Assembly: GCF_001645125.1 (NCBI RefSeq)
Contig: NZ_LXKA01000333.1
Span: 1 to 64,000 of the forward strand
DNA length: 64,000 nucleotides
Origin: Paraburkholderia ginsengiterrae
Lineage (GTDB): Bacteria; Pseudomonadota; Gammaproteobacteria; Burkholderiales; Burkholderiaceae
Reading direction: 5' to 3'
In this document: piece after piece, positions 16,937 to 26,936 of the stretch
Position numbering within the stretch: the first letter of the stretch is position 1
Layout of the letters: every line of letters starts with the position of its first letter
Made by a program: the position numbers and the translations under genes
The notes under the pieces: generated by a model
The model's input: the letters and a program-made list of their open reading frames with translations, nothing else
The model's database searches: none
Told to the model about the DNA's origin: nothing

Positions 16937-17510
16937 CGTATCGCGAGCGCAACCGGCGCATGAGGACACCGCATCCTCGATATCGACTGCGCGGCGCGCG
17001 TGGTTGCGTGCCGTGCTGGCAGTGTCTCTAGGTGCAGGCGGGTTGGGCCGGCCCTTGGCAAGCCGCGCTGCCACGCTGGCCGTTGGTCAACCTGCTCCGC
17101 CTCTGGTCCTTCATACACTGGATGGCCGGGACATCGACACCGCCGATCTGCTCGGCAAAGTGGTTATTCTGACGTTCTGGGCGACCTGGTGCGAGCCGTG
17201 CCGTGAGGAACTGCCTCTTTTGTCCGCTTACGCCGCGCGCAATTCGGACCGGGGGCTGCAAGTGCTCGGGTTCAGTCTGGATGGAGCTGACGATCTGTCT
17301 GCGGTTCGCGAGGCTGCAGCGGGCTTGAGCTTTCCAGTGGGCCTGCTGGGCAGCGCGTGGGCAGGCGACTATGGGCGAATGTGGCGCATTCCAGTGAGCT
17401 TCACGATCGGACGATCGGGTCTCCTGGTGGACAACGGCTGGGACGACAAATATCCCGTTTGGACATCCGAACGCTTGCAACGCGTCGTCACGCCACTTCT
17501 GAGGCAATAG
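16926..17510 (+). CDS. TlpA-like thioredoxin-fold thiol oxidoreductase
   Basis: A 194-residue exported protein. The N-terminus has twin Arg (R23-R24, ARRAWLRAVLAVSLGAGG) ahead of a hydrophobic stretch, so Tat export is possible. The thioredoxin domain has the active site WATWCEPCREELP with C89 and C92, preceded by LLGKVVILTF; a cis-Pro is visible in WRIPVSFTI. TlpA-like proteins reduce periplasmic disulfides, often in metal insertion. The overlap with the Cys-rich barrel gene suggests the barrel or the DUF2946 proteins as clients; that is inference. Confidence 0.85.
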   Translation: MRSDVSRAQPAHEDTASSISTARRAWLRAVLAVSLGAGGLGRPLASRAATLAVGQPAPPLVLHTLDGRDIDTADLLGKVVILTFWATWCEPCREELPLLSAYAARNSDRGLQVLGFSLDGADDLSAVREAAAGLSFPVGLLGSAWAGDYGRMWRIPVSFTIGRSGLLVDNGWDDKYPVWTSERLQRVVTPLLRQ

Positions 17511-17668
17511 ATAGGTAAGTGCCCGATTCGACGAGATGAATGACCGCTGTACCCAAAAGCGGCCGAAGAAGTGACACCTGACCCACAGGCCGAAGTGGGT
17601 CCAGGTGCAACTTCGCCGATGCAGTTGCGCGCACGACGAGCCATACGCACATGCTCCAAAAAAGCGCG

Positions 17669-18796
17669 CTAAAGGATACTGTCCAAAGCGTTGGCAAGCC
17701 TCGCGACCGCGCCCTCGACGTCATGCAGCTTGTCCAGGCCAAATAATCCGATGCGGAAAGTCTTGAAGTCTTCAGGCTCGTCGCATTGAAGGGGAACGCC
17801 GGGTGCGATCTGCAAGCCGGCATCGGCGAATTTCTTGCCGGATCGTATGCCGTCATCGTCGGTATAGCTGACCACGACGCCCGGAGCCTGAAGACCTTCA
17901 GCCGCCACGCTCCTGAAACCCTTGGCGCTCAGAAGTGCGCGAACGCGAGTGCCGAGTTCAACCTGCTCCGCTCGCACTTTGTCGAAACCATATGCCTCGG
18001 TTTCCTTCATGACGTCGCGCAGCGTCGCGAGACTATCCGTGGGCATCGTCGCGTGGTACGCGAACCCGCCGTTCTCGTAGGCTTCCATAACCTGCAGCCA
18101 CTTGCGAAGATCGCAAGCGAAACTGCTGCTGGTTGTGGCGTCGATTCTTTCGCGGGCGAGAGGACTGAGCATGACCAGTGCGCAGCAGGGTGACGCGCTC
18201 CATCCCTTTTGCGGCGCGCTGATCAGGACATCGACGCCGCTGGCCTGCATGTCCACCCAGATCGTACCGGAGGCGATGCAATCCAGTACAAACATGCCAC
18301 CGACCGCATGCACAGCGTCGGACACCGCGCGTAAATAGGCATCAGGCAGCATCATCCCGGATGCCGTTTCGACATGTGGCGCAAAGACCAGATCCGGTTT
18401 GTGTTCCCTGATCGCAGCGACCACCTCTTCAATCGGCGCCGGCGCATACGCGGCCTGCCTTCCCTGTTCGACAGGACGCGCCTTCAACACTATCGATTCA
18501 GACGGAATGCTGCCCATGTCGAAAATCTGCGACCAGCGGAAACTGAACCAGCCGTTGCGAATCACCAGACACTTCCTTTGCGTCGCGAACTGCCGGGCGA
18601 CGGCTTCCATGCCGAAAGTCCCGCTGCCTGGGACGATAACGGCCGATTGCGCGTTGTAGACCTTTTTCAGGGAGCCGGATATATCCCGTACGACTCCCTG
18701 AAAAAGCTGCGACATATGGTTGATGGATCGGTCGGTGTAAACGACTGAATATTCGAGGAGTCCCTCGCGGTCGACATCGGGGAGTAACCCTGGCAC
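17669..18796 (-). CDS. Class V aminotransferase (alanine-glyoxylate aminotransferase-like)
   Basis: A 375-residue PLP enzyme. Visible are VIVPGSGTFGMEAVARQF, the PLP-Asp region FVLDCIASGTIWVDM and the Schiff-base Lys in ISAPQKGWSASP (near residue 196), followed by a C-terminal domain ending FRIGLFGLDKLHDVEGAVAR. GTG 18796 has CGGAGG 5 bases upstream and gives a normal-length protein; the frame stays open 46 codons further but without a family match. It is divergent from alanine dehydrogenase, which suggests alanine/pyruvate/glyoxylate exchange. Confidence 0.85.
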   Translation of the reverse strand: MPGLLPDVDREGLLEYSVVYTDRSINHMSQLFQGVVRDISGSLKKVYNAQSAVIVPGSGTFGMEAVARQFATQRKCLVIRNGWFSFRWSQIFDMGSIPSESIVLKARPVEQGRQAAYAPAPIEEVVAAIREHKPDLVFAPHVETASGMMLPDAYLRAVSDAVHAVGGMFVLDCIASGTIWVDMQASGVDVLISAPQKGWSASPCCALVMLSPLARERIDATTSSSFACDLRKWLQVMEAYENGGFAYHATMPTDSLATLRDVMKETEAYGFDKVRAEQVELGTRVRALLSAKGFRSVAAEGLQAPGVVVSYTDDDGIRSGKKFADAGLQIAPGVPLQCDEPEDFKTFRIGLFGLDKLHDVEGAVARLANALDSIL

Positions 18797-19159
18797 GTTC
18801 GCCTCCGGTAATAGACGAATAAAAGGATCGAAAGCAGATTCTAACGAAAGCCACGTGCATAAGCATTGGTCGAGACGCCCCGTTACCTTTTCGGCCTCCA
18901 CCGCGGCTATCTTCGTGCGAAGCGCGCAAGTCATTTCCGCTCGTCCCTACCCGGACGAGTTGTTGAGACAAAGAAAACTTGGAGGAGACGGAACTAGATA
19001 TAAACCCTTAGGCCTGCGATTCAAGGTAATAAACGAACACCGCCTAATTCAGGTGTTTCAACCAAATTTCACCACAATTACATTAACAACCCCTGTCACA
19101 CAGTCGATAGTATTGGGGAAATAACTACTAGTAGCCGGATATAGCACCCAGGAGGCAAT
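18797..19159. other. Divergent promoter region, aminotransferase / ald
   Basis: A 363-base gap between divergent genes. Bases 19000-19150 are clearly AT-richer than the surroundings and should hold the ald promoter; AGGAGG sits at 19150-19155, before the ald ATG. I see no gene in it and no obvious long palindrome. Confidence 0.45.
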
Positions 19160-20281
19160 ATGCGCATAGGTGTTCCGAAGGAGATCAAGAACCACGAGTA
19201 TCGTGTCGGTCTCACGCCGTCTTCCGTGCGTGAGATCGTCGCGCATGGACACAGCGTGGACGTCGAAACAGGCGCCGGCGCTGGCATCGGCGCAACGGAC
19301 GACGCGTACCGGGCGGCGGGCGCGCAGGTTGCGCCCAGCGGTGAAGCGGTGTTTGCCGCTGCGGACATGATCGTCAAGGTGAAAGAGCCTCAGGCGCCTG
19401 AGCGTGCAATGCTGCGACGAGGACAGATTCTTTTCACCTACTTGCACCTCGCGCCGGACCCCGAGCAGTGCGCCGATCTCGTCAGAAGCAACGCGGTCTG
19501 CATCGCTTATGAGACCGTCACGCAACGCGGCGGCGGACTGCCTCTTCTTGCGCCCATGTCCGAGGTGGCAGGCCGCATGTCGATTCAGGCGGGCGCGTTC
19601 AGCCTGGAACGCGCGCACGGTGGCAAAGGCATCCTGCTTGGCGGCGTAGCGGGCGTGCCTCCCGCGAAGATTGTGATCCTCGGCGCCGGCGTGGTCGGCA
19701 CCAATGCCGCGCAGATGGCTGTCGGCACGGGTGCGCAGGTTGCCGTACTCGACCGCAATGTCGACGCGCTGCGACGCATGGACCGCCTGCTGGGCGCGCG
19801 CGTGATTACCGTGTATTCGAATCAGGACAACATCGAACGACACGTGCTCGATGCCGACCTAGTGATCGGCGGCGTGCTCGTGCCCGGCGCCGCGGCGCCC
19901 AAACTCGTCACGCGCAAGATGGTTGATGCAATGAGCCCCGGCTCCGTTATCGTCGATGTCGCGATCGACCAGGGAGGATGCTGCGAAACCGCGAGGCCCA
20001 CCACTCACGCCGACCCCACGTACAAAGTTGGCGAAGTCGTCCACTACTGCGTCGCAAACATGCCTGGCGGTGTGCCGCGCACTTCCACTTATGCTTTGAA
20101 CAACGCGACGCTGCCCTTTGTTCTGCAAATCGCCAACCAGGGCTGGCGCAAGGCGCTGACCCTCGACGAACATCTGCGTCGTGGTCTGAATGTCGCGTTC
20201 GGTAAAGTGACCTGTCCCGAGGTCGCGGAAGCACTGGGCTACACCTGCGAGGATGCAGGTGCCATCGCCGCTGAATCGTAA
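19160..20281 (+). CDS. ald: Alanine dehydrogenase
   Basis: A 373-residue NAD-dependent L-alanine dehydrogenase that deaminates alanine to pyruvate and ammonium. It shows the family start [20 protein letters not shown], catalytic Lys75 (KVKEPQ) and His96 (YLHLAP), and the nucleotide motif [13 protein letters not shown] near residue 175. The IDQGGCCET segment and the [11 protein letters not shown] loop are also present. Length and motifs are canonical. A strong ribosome site (CAGGAGG) precedes the ATG. The divergent class V aminotransferase points to alanine catabolism. Confidence 0.95.
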   Translation: MRIGVPKEIKNHEYRVGLTPSSVREIVAHGHSVDVETGAGAGIGATDDAYRAAGAQVAPSGEAVFAAADMIVKVKEPQAPERAMLRRGQILFTYLHLAPDPEQCADLVRSNAVCIAYETVTQRGGGLPLLAPMSEVAGRMSIQAGAFSLERAHGGKGILLGGVAGVPPAKIVILGAGVVGTNAAQMAVGTGAQVAVLDRNVDALRRMDRLLGARVITVYSNQDNIERHVLDADLVIGGVLVPGAAAPKLVTRKMVDAMSPGSVIVDVAIDQGGCCETARPTTHADPTYKVGEVVHYCVANMPGGVPRTSTYALNNATLPFVLQIANQGWRKALTLDEHLRRGLNVAFGKVTCPEVAEALGYTCEDAGAIAAES

Positions 20282-20298
20282 GCACATCGAGACGAAGC

Positions 20299-20320
20299 GC
20301 GCGCCTTGGAAAAGGCGCGC
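20299..20320. terminator. Bidirectional terminator-like hairpin between ald and the reductase gene
   Basis: GCGCGCCTT and AAGGCGCGC form a 9-bp stem around a 4-base loop, immediately between the ald stop (20281) and the stop of the convergent minus-strand gene (20321). Its position fits a shared terminator. Confidence 0.6.
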
Positions 20321-21010
20321 CTATTCATTTCTTCCATCCCCGAGCACGATTCTCTGGATATTGGCCGGATACACCCAGTCGCGCGCATGGCGCTCGATGA
20401 GATCCATAAATGCGAGGGGACCGCTGCAGTAGATCTGGGTGTTTGCATGCGCTGGGCGCATTGCGTGAGAGGTTGCCTGCCCCACTCGGTCGGCATCGAG
20501 ACCAAAATGGCGAAAGACCTTGCCTTTGCTTTTAAGCGCATCAAGTTCTTCCCGAAACACCGCGCGTTCAGGTGAACGAGCGAAGTTGTGCAACTCGAAC
20601 ATCTGACCGGCCAGGGCTAGTCGATTCGCGATTCCCGCGATCGATGCCGTGCCGACGCCACCAGCAAAAAGTATCGACCGTACGCGACTGTCCAGAATAA
20701 CTGTAGGACTCCGTGGCGTTCCGACAAAAGCTTCGTCTCCTTGACTCAACGAAAGGTCTGCTGCTTTTCTGTTTGTGTCCCCGTCATCTTGCCGCACGGC
20801 GATTACATAGGAACGCGGGCGAGACGTAGAACGGCACAGGGGATAGATTCTTTCCTTGTTGACGACGTTGTTGAGAACAAGCGTGACGCAGGCTCCATCG
20901 TCAAACGACGGAAGCTCCAGTTGGGACCTGGTTTGAAGTTCAACGGCATGGTAATTCTCAGCGAGTTGCCATTTGCGTGTAACGATGACTGAGAGGAGGT
21001 TGTCGTGCAT
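20321..21010 (-). CDS. Truncated or degenerate flavin reductase (VanB/phthalate dioxygenase reductase-like)
   Basis: A 229-residue protein resembling the FAD/NAD part of class IA dioxygenase reductases. It has an N-terminal beta domain (AVELQTRSQLELPSFDDGACV), the nucleotide segment ILFAGGVGTASIAGIANRLA, FELHNFARSPERAVFREEL and IYCSGPLAFMDLI. The usual FMN-binding RxYSLC is changed to RIYPLC, the GGSxxxH loop is missing, and the C-terminal 2Fe-2S domain (about 90 residues) is absent. No oxygenase subunit is nearby. Base composition is lower in GC than the neighbours. It may be a decaying gene or a ferredoxin-dependent variant. Confidence 0.65.
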   Translation of the reverse strand: MHDNLLSVIVTRKWQLAENYHAVELQTRSQLELPSFDDGACVTLVLNNVVNKERIYPLCRSTSRPRSYVIAVRQDDGDTNRKAADLSLSQGDEAFVGTPRSPTVILDSRVRSILFAGGVGTASIAGIANRLALAGQMFELHNFARSPERAVFREELDALKSKGKVFRHFGLDADRVGQATSHAMRPAHANTQIYCSGPLAFMDLIERHARDWVYPANIQRIVLGDGRNE

Positions 21011-21348
21011 GTCTTCTCCAACGGGAGCTTCGTCGTCCGGAATCGGAAGTTAGTCGGTGTACGGATTGCGTGAGATGGCCGGTCCAGGAAATGGTTGGAA
21101 GGATGGCTGAATGTGAGATTCAGATTAGGGCGGACGATATTCACCAGCAAGGCGTGCAACGCGAATACCACTTATACGACTGCGCTGATAGTCTTCTGTA
21201 CCCTACCGCGCACGCGTTTCGCCCTTGCCTCATCGAGGCAGAATCGCACGGACGGAAATTGGGACCGGATTAGGCCGCACGTCCCCAAACGGCGCGATCA
21301 CGCCAACAGAATCGACAAATCACCCAAGGCCCCCTTTGCGCGCCACAC
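21011..21348. other. Intergenic, no supported gene
   Basis: 338 bases upstream of the minus-strand reductase gene and after the AraC stop. Short open frames on both strands have no recognisable signature. It presumably holds the reductase promoter. Confidence 0.35.
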
Positions 21349-22320
21349 TCAGTGCGACGAGACATACGTTGCATCGGCGAATGCTGCCGGGACAGCGAAG
21401 CTCTCACGCATACGCTTCGACTCGGCGGCCGGCGTCAAGCCGAACAGCCGTTTGAATTCCCTGCTGAACTGGGACGGACTCGTGTAACCCACAGCATGAC
21501 CCGCCGCCTCCGCGGTCAGGTCCTCGCGCACCATCAAGAGACGAGCCTGATGCAGACGCGTCGACTTCACGTACTGCATCGGCGAGACCTGTGTAATTGC
21601 CTTGAAGTGACTGTGGAAACTCGGAATGCTCATACCCGCTTCGTCGGCCAGTTGTGCGACGTCGAGGGGTTGCGCATAGCTTGCATGGATCAGACGGAGT
21701 GACCGGCCTATCCGGCCGAACTGTCCTCGCATCGCCAACGCCTCACGCATCGAGTTCCCCTGGGCTCCGGTGAGCACCCGGAAATACAGTTCACGCAGCA
21801 AGCCGGGGCCCAACACTACCGCTTCGAGTGGCCGACGCATCGCCTCGAGAAAGCGCAACACGGAGGTCTGCATCGCGTCATCCATCGGCGTCGACATCAT
21901 GCTCCGAGGCGCTTGCACGCGCTCCGTTTCGCCTTCGCGGTCGATCTGCTCCGCCAGTTCGGCGGCCAACGTGAAATCGAGGTGCAGATACAGCGCGAGC
22001 AGCGGGCGCTCCTCGCTCGCGTCGGTCTCCATGCTGAACGGCACAGGCACGGACACGGCGAGGTAGTGACGCTCATCGTACAGATAGAGCTGCCCGCCAA
22101 AGTAACCCCGCTTGCGGCCCTGACAGACGATCACGATGCCGGGGTCGTACAGAACCGGCGTGCGCGACAGTGCACGGTTCGAACGCAGGATGCGGACGCT
22201 CGGCAGGGCCGTCAGGTTGTAGCCCTCTTCCGGCGCCAGCGCGCGCAGCAGGGCCACCATGCGTTTCTGGCTTCGGGAAGATCGGTCTGGATGCTGGATC
22301 GAGGTGTGCACCGTGCTCAT
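21349..22320 (-). CDS. AraC-family transcriptional regulator
   Basis: A 323-residue regulator. The N-terminal domain is of the AraC type I cupin kind (YDPGIVIVCQGRKRGYFGG, YLAVSVPVPFSMET). The C-terminal domain has two helix-turn-helices: PLDVAQLADEAGMSIPSFHS and TAEAAGHAVGYTSPSQFSRE, the latter leading into FKRLFGLTPAAE. It is divergent from the SDR gene (93-base gap), and regulators of this subgroup usually control the neighbouring oxidoreductase. The inducer is unknown. Confidence 0.9.
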   Translation of the reverse strand: MSTVHTSIQHPDRSSRSQKRMVALLRALAPEEGYNLTALPSVRILRSNRALSRTPVLYDPGIVIVCQGRKRGYFGGQLYLYDERHYLAVSVPVPFSMETDASEERPLLALYLHLDFTLAAELAEQIDREGETERVQAPRSMMSTPMDDAMQTSVLRFLEAMRRPLEAVVLGPGLLRELYFRVLTGAQGNSMREALAMRGQFGRIGRSLRLIHASYAQPLDVAQLADEAGMSIPSFHSHFKAITQVSPMQYVKSTRLHQARLLMVREDLTAEAAGHAVGYTSPSQFSREFKRLFGLTPAAESKRMRESFAVPAAFADATYVSSH

Positions 22321-22413
22321 AGTTTTATGCGAGATAATCAGCGAAACGTGGCTTATTTTGCCTCGTTCGTCAGACTAGTATGCATTCTCCAATCGACATC
22401 CGGGAGAAGCTTC

Positions 22414-23247
22414 ATGGCATCCAGCAAAACTCTGCTCATCACCGGCGTCAGCAGCGGCTTCGGGCGCGCGCTCGCCCAGGAAGCGCTGGCGGTGGGTCAC
22501 AAAGTCATCGGTACGGTGAGAAGTGCGCAGGCGAAGCGCGATTTCGAGTCTCTGTCCGCGAATGGCGCCTGGGGACGTGTGCTCGACGTGACCGACTTCG
22601 ACGCGATCGACGGTGCCGTCGCGCAAATCGAGGCAAGCGTCGGACCCATCGACGTGCTGGTCAACAATGCCGGCTACGGTCACGAGGGCATCATGGAAGA
22701 ATCGCCTCTGTCGGAGATGCGCCAGCAATTCGATGTGAACGTATTTGGCGCGGTCGCCATGATGAAGGCCGTACTCCCCTTCATGCGTGCACGCCGCCGC
22801 GGCCACATTCTGAACATCACGTCGATGGGCGGTTACATCACCATGCCGGGCATCGCTTATTACTGCGGAAGCAAATTCGCGCTGGAGGGCATCTCCGAAG
22901 CACTGGGCAAAGAGGTCAAGCCGTTCGGTATTGCGGTGACAGCCGTGGCGCCGGGCTCGTTCCGCACGGATTGGGCGGGCCGCTCGATGACGCGGACGCC
23001 TCGCTCTATTTCAGACTACGACGATATCTTCGACCCCATCCGCAGAGCCCGTGAGGAAAAAAGCGGCAAGCAATTGGGGGACCCCGTGAAAGCGGCGCGC
23101 GCGATGCTCGCCGCGATTGCCGCGGATCAACCGCCCGCGCATCTTTTGCTCGGCAGCGATGCACTCGGACTCGTGCGCGGCAAGTTGTCCGCATTGGAGG
23201 ATGAGATCCGTGCGTGGGAGGCTGTTACGGTCTCGACGGACAACTAA
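22414..23247 (+). CDS. Short-chain dehydrogenase/reductase (SDR)
   Basis: A 277-residue classical SDR. It has TGVSSGFGRALA near residue 11, NNAGYGHEG, catalytic Ser in NITSMGGYI and YCGSKFALEG with the Tyr-Lys pair, and a C-terminal extension with PGSFRTDWAGRS. GGGAGAAGC precedes ATG 22414. A longer open frame upstream would run through the divergent AraC gene and is not used. It is probably activated by that regulator; the substrate is unknown. Confidence 0.9.
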   Translation: MASSKTLLITGVSSGFGRALAQEALAVGHKVIGTVRSAQAKRDFESLSANGAWGRVLDVTDFDAIDGAVAQIEASVGPIDVLVNNAGYGHEGIMEESPLSEMRQQFDVNVFGAVAMMKAVLPFMRARRRGHILNITSMGGYITMPGIAYYCGSKFALEGISEALGKEVKPFGIAVTAVAPGSFRTDWAGRSMTRTPRSISDYDDIFDPIRRAREEKSGKQLGDPVKAARAMLAAIAADQPPAHLLLGSDALGLVRGKLSALEDEIRAWEAVTVSTDN

Positions 23248-23336
23248 AGACCGCAGCACGGGCTTTGCCTTCAAACTACTTTTAACGCGCAAGCGGCTCA
23301 CGTGCAGATGACACGCGCCGCTTCGCGCACACTCAA

Positions 23337-24094
23337 TCAGCTCTTGAGCCGATACCCAGTCTTGAAGATCCACGCCACGATCGCCAGGAACACCGCGAGA
23401 AATAGTGCGGTCATGCCAAGGCTGACCCCAACGTGCACATCCGCGAGCCCATAAAAGCTCCAGCGAAATCCGCTAACCAGATAAACGATCGGATTAAACA
23501 GCGTCACGACCTTCCAGAACGGCGGCAGCATATTGACCGCATAAAAGCTCCCGCCAAGAAACGTCAGCGGCGTGATGATCAGCAGCGGCACAAGTTGCAG
23601 CTTCTCGAAGCTGTCCGCCCAGATACCGATGATGAACCCGAGCAGACTGAACGTCACCGCGGTGAGCACCAGAAACAGGATCATCCAGAACGGGTGCTGC
23701 ACTTGCAGCGGCACGAACAGGCCCGCTGTCGCCAGAATGATCAGCCCGAGCAGAATCGATTTGGTGGCCGCTGCGCCCACATAACTCACCACGATCTCCA
23801 GATACGAAACCGGCGCCGACATCAACTCGTAGATCGTGCCGGTAAAGCGCGGAAAGTAAATCCCGAACGACGCGTTCGAAATGCTTTGCGACAGCAGCGA
23901 CAGCATGATCAGCCCCGGCACGATAAACGCGCCGTAGCTGATGCCGTCCACTTCCTTGATGCGCGAGCCGATCGCCGCGCCGAATACGACGAAATACAGC
24001 GAGGTCGAAATCACCGGCGCGATGATGCTCTGCATCAGCGTGCGCCAGGTGCGCGCCATCTCGAACTTGTAGATCGCGCGAATTGCGTAGATGT

Positions 24095-24098
<4 letters not shown>
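23337..24098 (-). CDS. ABC-2 type exporter permease (YadH-like)
   Basis: A 253-residue integral membrane protein with six predicted helices and the ABC2 signature region FGAAIGSRI then [20 protein letters not shown]. The stretch [19 protein letters not shown] and the following [15 protein letters not shown] are very like E. coli YadH. It forms an exporter with the ATPase gene, whose stop it overlaps by 4 bases (ATGA). The substrate is unknown; YadGH-type exporters are poorly characterised. Confidence 0.9.
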
Positions 24099-25042
<944 letters not shown>

Positions 25043-25265
25043 CGTTGTTTGATTGGTGGGATTGGTGCTGAAACAGCACTGTTACCGCAATGTAATGGAA
25101 AGTGCGAAAGCGTGCACCGCCCTGAGGCGCCAGACCGGAAACCCGTAGGATCGGAATCACGCGCGCACGGGCACGGCGGCGCCGTCAGCTTCGCAAATGA
25201 AATGCTCTGTTGCGGGAATCGCCCTATTAGCGAGGCACGGCAGGTATCGAACGGGGCCGCGCCCG

Positions 25266-26936
25266 TCACGGCTCGGCACACACAAAACTGCTGGCGAGAT
25301 TGAGATTGCCCTTGCCGCTATAGCGCGGAAACAGCGGGTAACGGCACAACGGACGCGAGCGTCCGTTGGTGGCCGCCGCGATATCGACCGCCGTGAGCGT
25401 TTCGGGCGACGCGCCGTGCGTGACCCAGTTATCGAGCGCGCTCAGCAGATCCACCGAGGGAATGAACGCCCCGCTGCCGTGTTGAAATCCCGGCACCATG
25501 TACAGCCGCATGAAACCGTTCACCTGGTCGCTGCCGAAGCGATCGACCAGCGCGTCATAGTAGGCAATCGTCTGGTTCGGGCTGATGACTTCGTCGGCGA
25601 GACCGTGCAGCGTGATGAGCTTGCCGCCGCGCCCAATGTAGCGCGTGAGGTCGGTGTTCATCGCGCCGATCGTCTGCGATAACGCGATCAGCTGTGCGCG
25701 ATATTTTCCCGGGTGTTGCGGGTCGAACCTGAGCGAGTCGAATGACGCATCGCGCGCGACGAAGTACCGGAGATAGCCGTCGCCTTGCGCGAACAGATAG
25801 CCGTTGGCGAAGAACGTCGGCATCGGCAAGCGCTCGGGCTGGTGTCCGAGGCCAAGCATCCCGGTCAGATGCGCGCCCTGAAAAATGTTGTAGCCGGAGT
25901 AACCGGTGACGTCCCATGCCAGCTTGTAAGGCAGGGATAGCCCGTCACGCATCACGAGCAAGGTGGAGAGTTGCGCGTCCGTGAGGCAGTCATCGTGTGA
26001 CGGCGCGCGTCCAGCGCAGCGCAACGATTCGATGATCTCCGCTTCGTGTTCACGGCATGCGGCGACGTCGCTGACAATGCCGTCCGCGGCGCCGTCGAGC
26101 CGGTCGCACACAGCAAGGGTCCGCTGGTACACGTGCTCGAGCAGCAACGGCGGAATGAAGCCGCCGGGCGCCGCATATTCCGCGCGGCCGAGCTTCACGC
26201 CGAGCAGACGCACGCCGGAAAAGTTGAGCGCGGGGGAATTGGCGATCACGCCGTCGTAGTCGTCGGGGTAGCGCTGCATCACCGTGTAGCCTTCCCGTCC
26301 GCCGGTGGAACCGCCCGCAAAATACATCCGCTGCGGCGGCCGTCCGTACGCGCGCGCAATCAGGGCGAGCACGGCGTCGTGCGTTTTCTTCAGATGGGCA
26401 TAGCCGAAGTTGACGACCGCTTCATCGACCAGACCGAACACCGCGAGCGATGAATCACCCACATGCCCTGAGTCGTCGCCGAAGGTCGCATAACCTTGCG
26501 CGAGCGGCGCGCGGTTCGGTGAAAACGGCATCACGCCGGTGCCGCTCACCACCACGCCGTTATAGCCGCCACCGCCAATCTGCAGCGCGCGGCCGTTCCA
26601 GCGGCGCGGCAGATTCAGATCGAAACGGATATCGGGCGTGGTGGGCGTAAGCCCTTTGATGCGGCCGGTGATACGGCAGTACTCGCCACCCTGCTGATTG
26701 CCGGGCGCGGTGGCGCCGATCATCGCGGCGCTTTCGATCTGCGCGCCGGCCGTCGGCAACGCGATGAGTTCCGGCGGCAGCACGGCGCCGGCGAATTCCG
26801 CGCAGCGCAAGGCGAGCGGGGCTTCATTGGGCGCAGCCAGTGCGGGGTGAGCGGCGAGCCACAATATGGCGCCGAGGAAGCGGATTGCCGCGCGCGAGTC
26901 TCCGATCACACGCCCGCGGCGCCCCCTCGACCTCAT
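25266..26936 (-). CDS. Tannase/feruloyl esterase family protein
   Basis: A 556-residue secreted alpha/beta-hydrolase with a signal region (AAIRFLGAILWLAAHPALAAP). Typical tannase-family features are EYCRITGRIKG, LQIGGGGYNGVV, the nucleophile Ser in YFAGGSTGGREGYT, and GKLITLHGLADEVISPNQT carrying the acid Asp. Catalytic His is in VPGFQHGSG; flanking Cys near CAEF and LCRYP are of the kind that form the family's disulfides. It would hydrolyse aromatic esters in the periplasm. ATG 26936 overlaps the opgC stop by 4 bases. Confidence 0.88.
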   Translation of the reverse strand: MRSRGRRGRVIGDSRAAIRFLGAILWLAAHPALAAPNEAPLALRCAEFAGAVLPPELIALPTAGAQIESAAMIGATAPGNQQGGEYCRITGRIKGLTPTTPDIRFDLNLPRRWNGRALQIGGGGYNGVVVSGTGVMPFSPNRAPLAQGYATFGDDSGHVGDSSLAVFGLVDEAVVNFGYAHLKKTHDAVLALIARAYGRPPQRMYFAGGSTGGREGYTVMQRYPDDYDGVIANSPALNFSGVRLLGVKLGRAEYAAPGGFIPPLLLEHVYQRTLAVCDRLDGAADGIVSDVAACREHEAEIIESLRCAGRAPSHDDCLTDAQLSTLLVMRDGLSLPYKLAWDVTGYSGYNIFQGAHLTGMLGLGHQPERLPMPTFFANGYLFAQGDGYLRYFVARDASFDSLRFDPQHPGKYRAQLIALSQTIGAMNTDLTRYIGRGGKLITLHGLADEVISPNQTIAYYDALVDRFGSDQVNGFMRLYMVPGFQHGSGAFIPSVDLLSALDNWVTHGASPETLTAVDIAAATNGRSRPLCRYPLFPRYSGKGNLNLASSFVCAEP

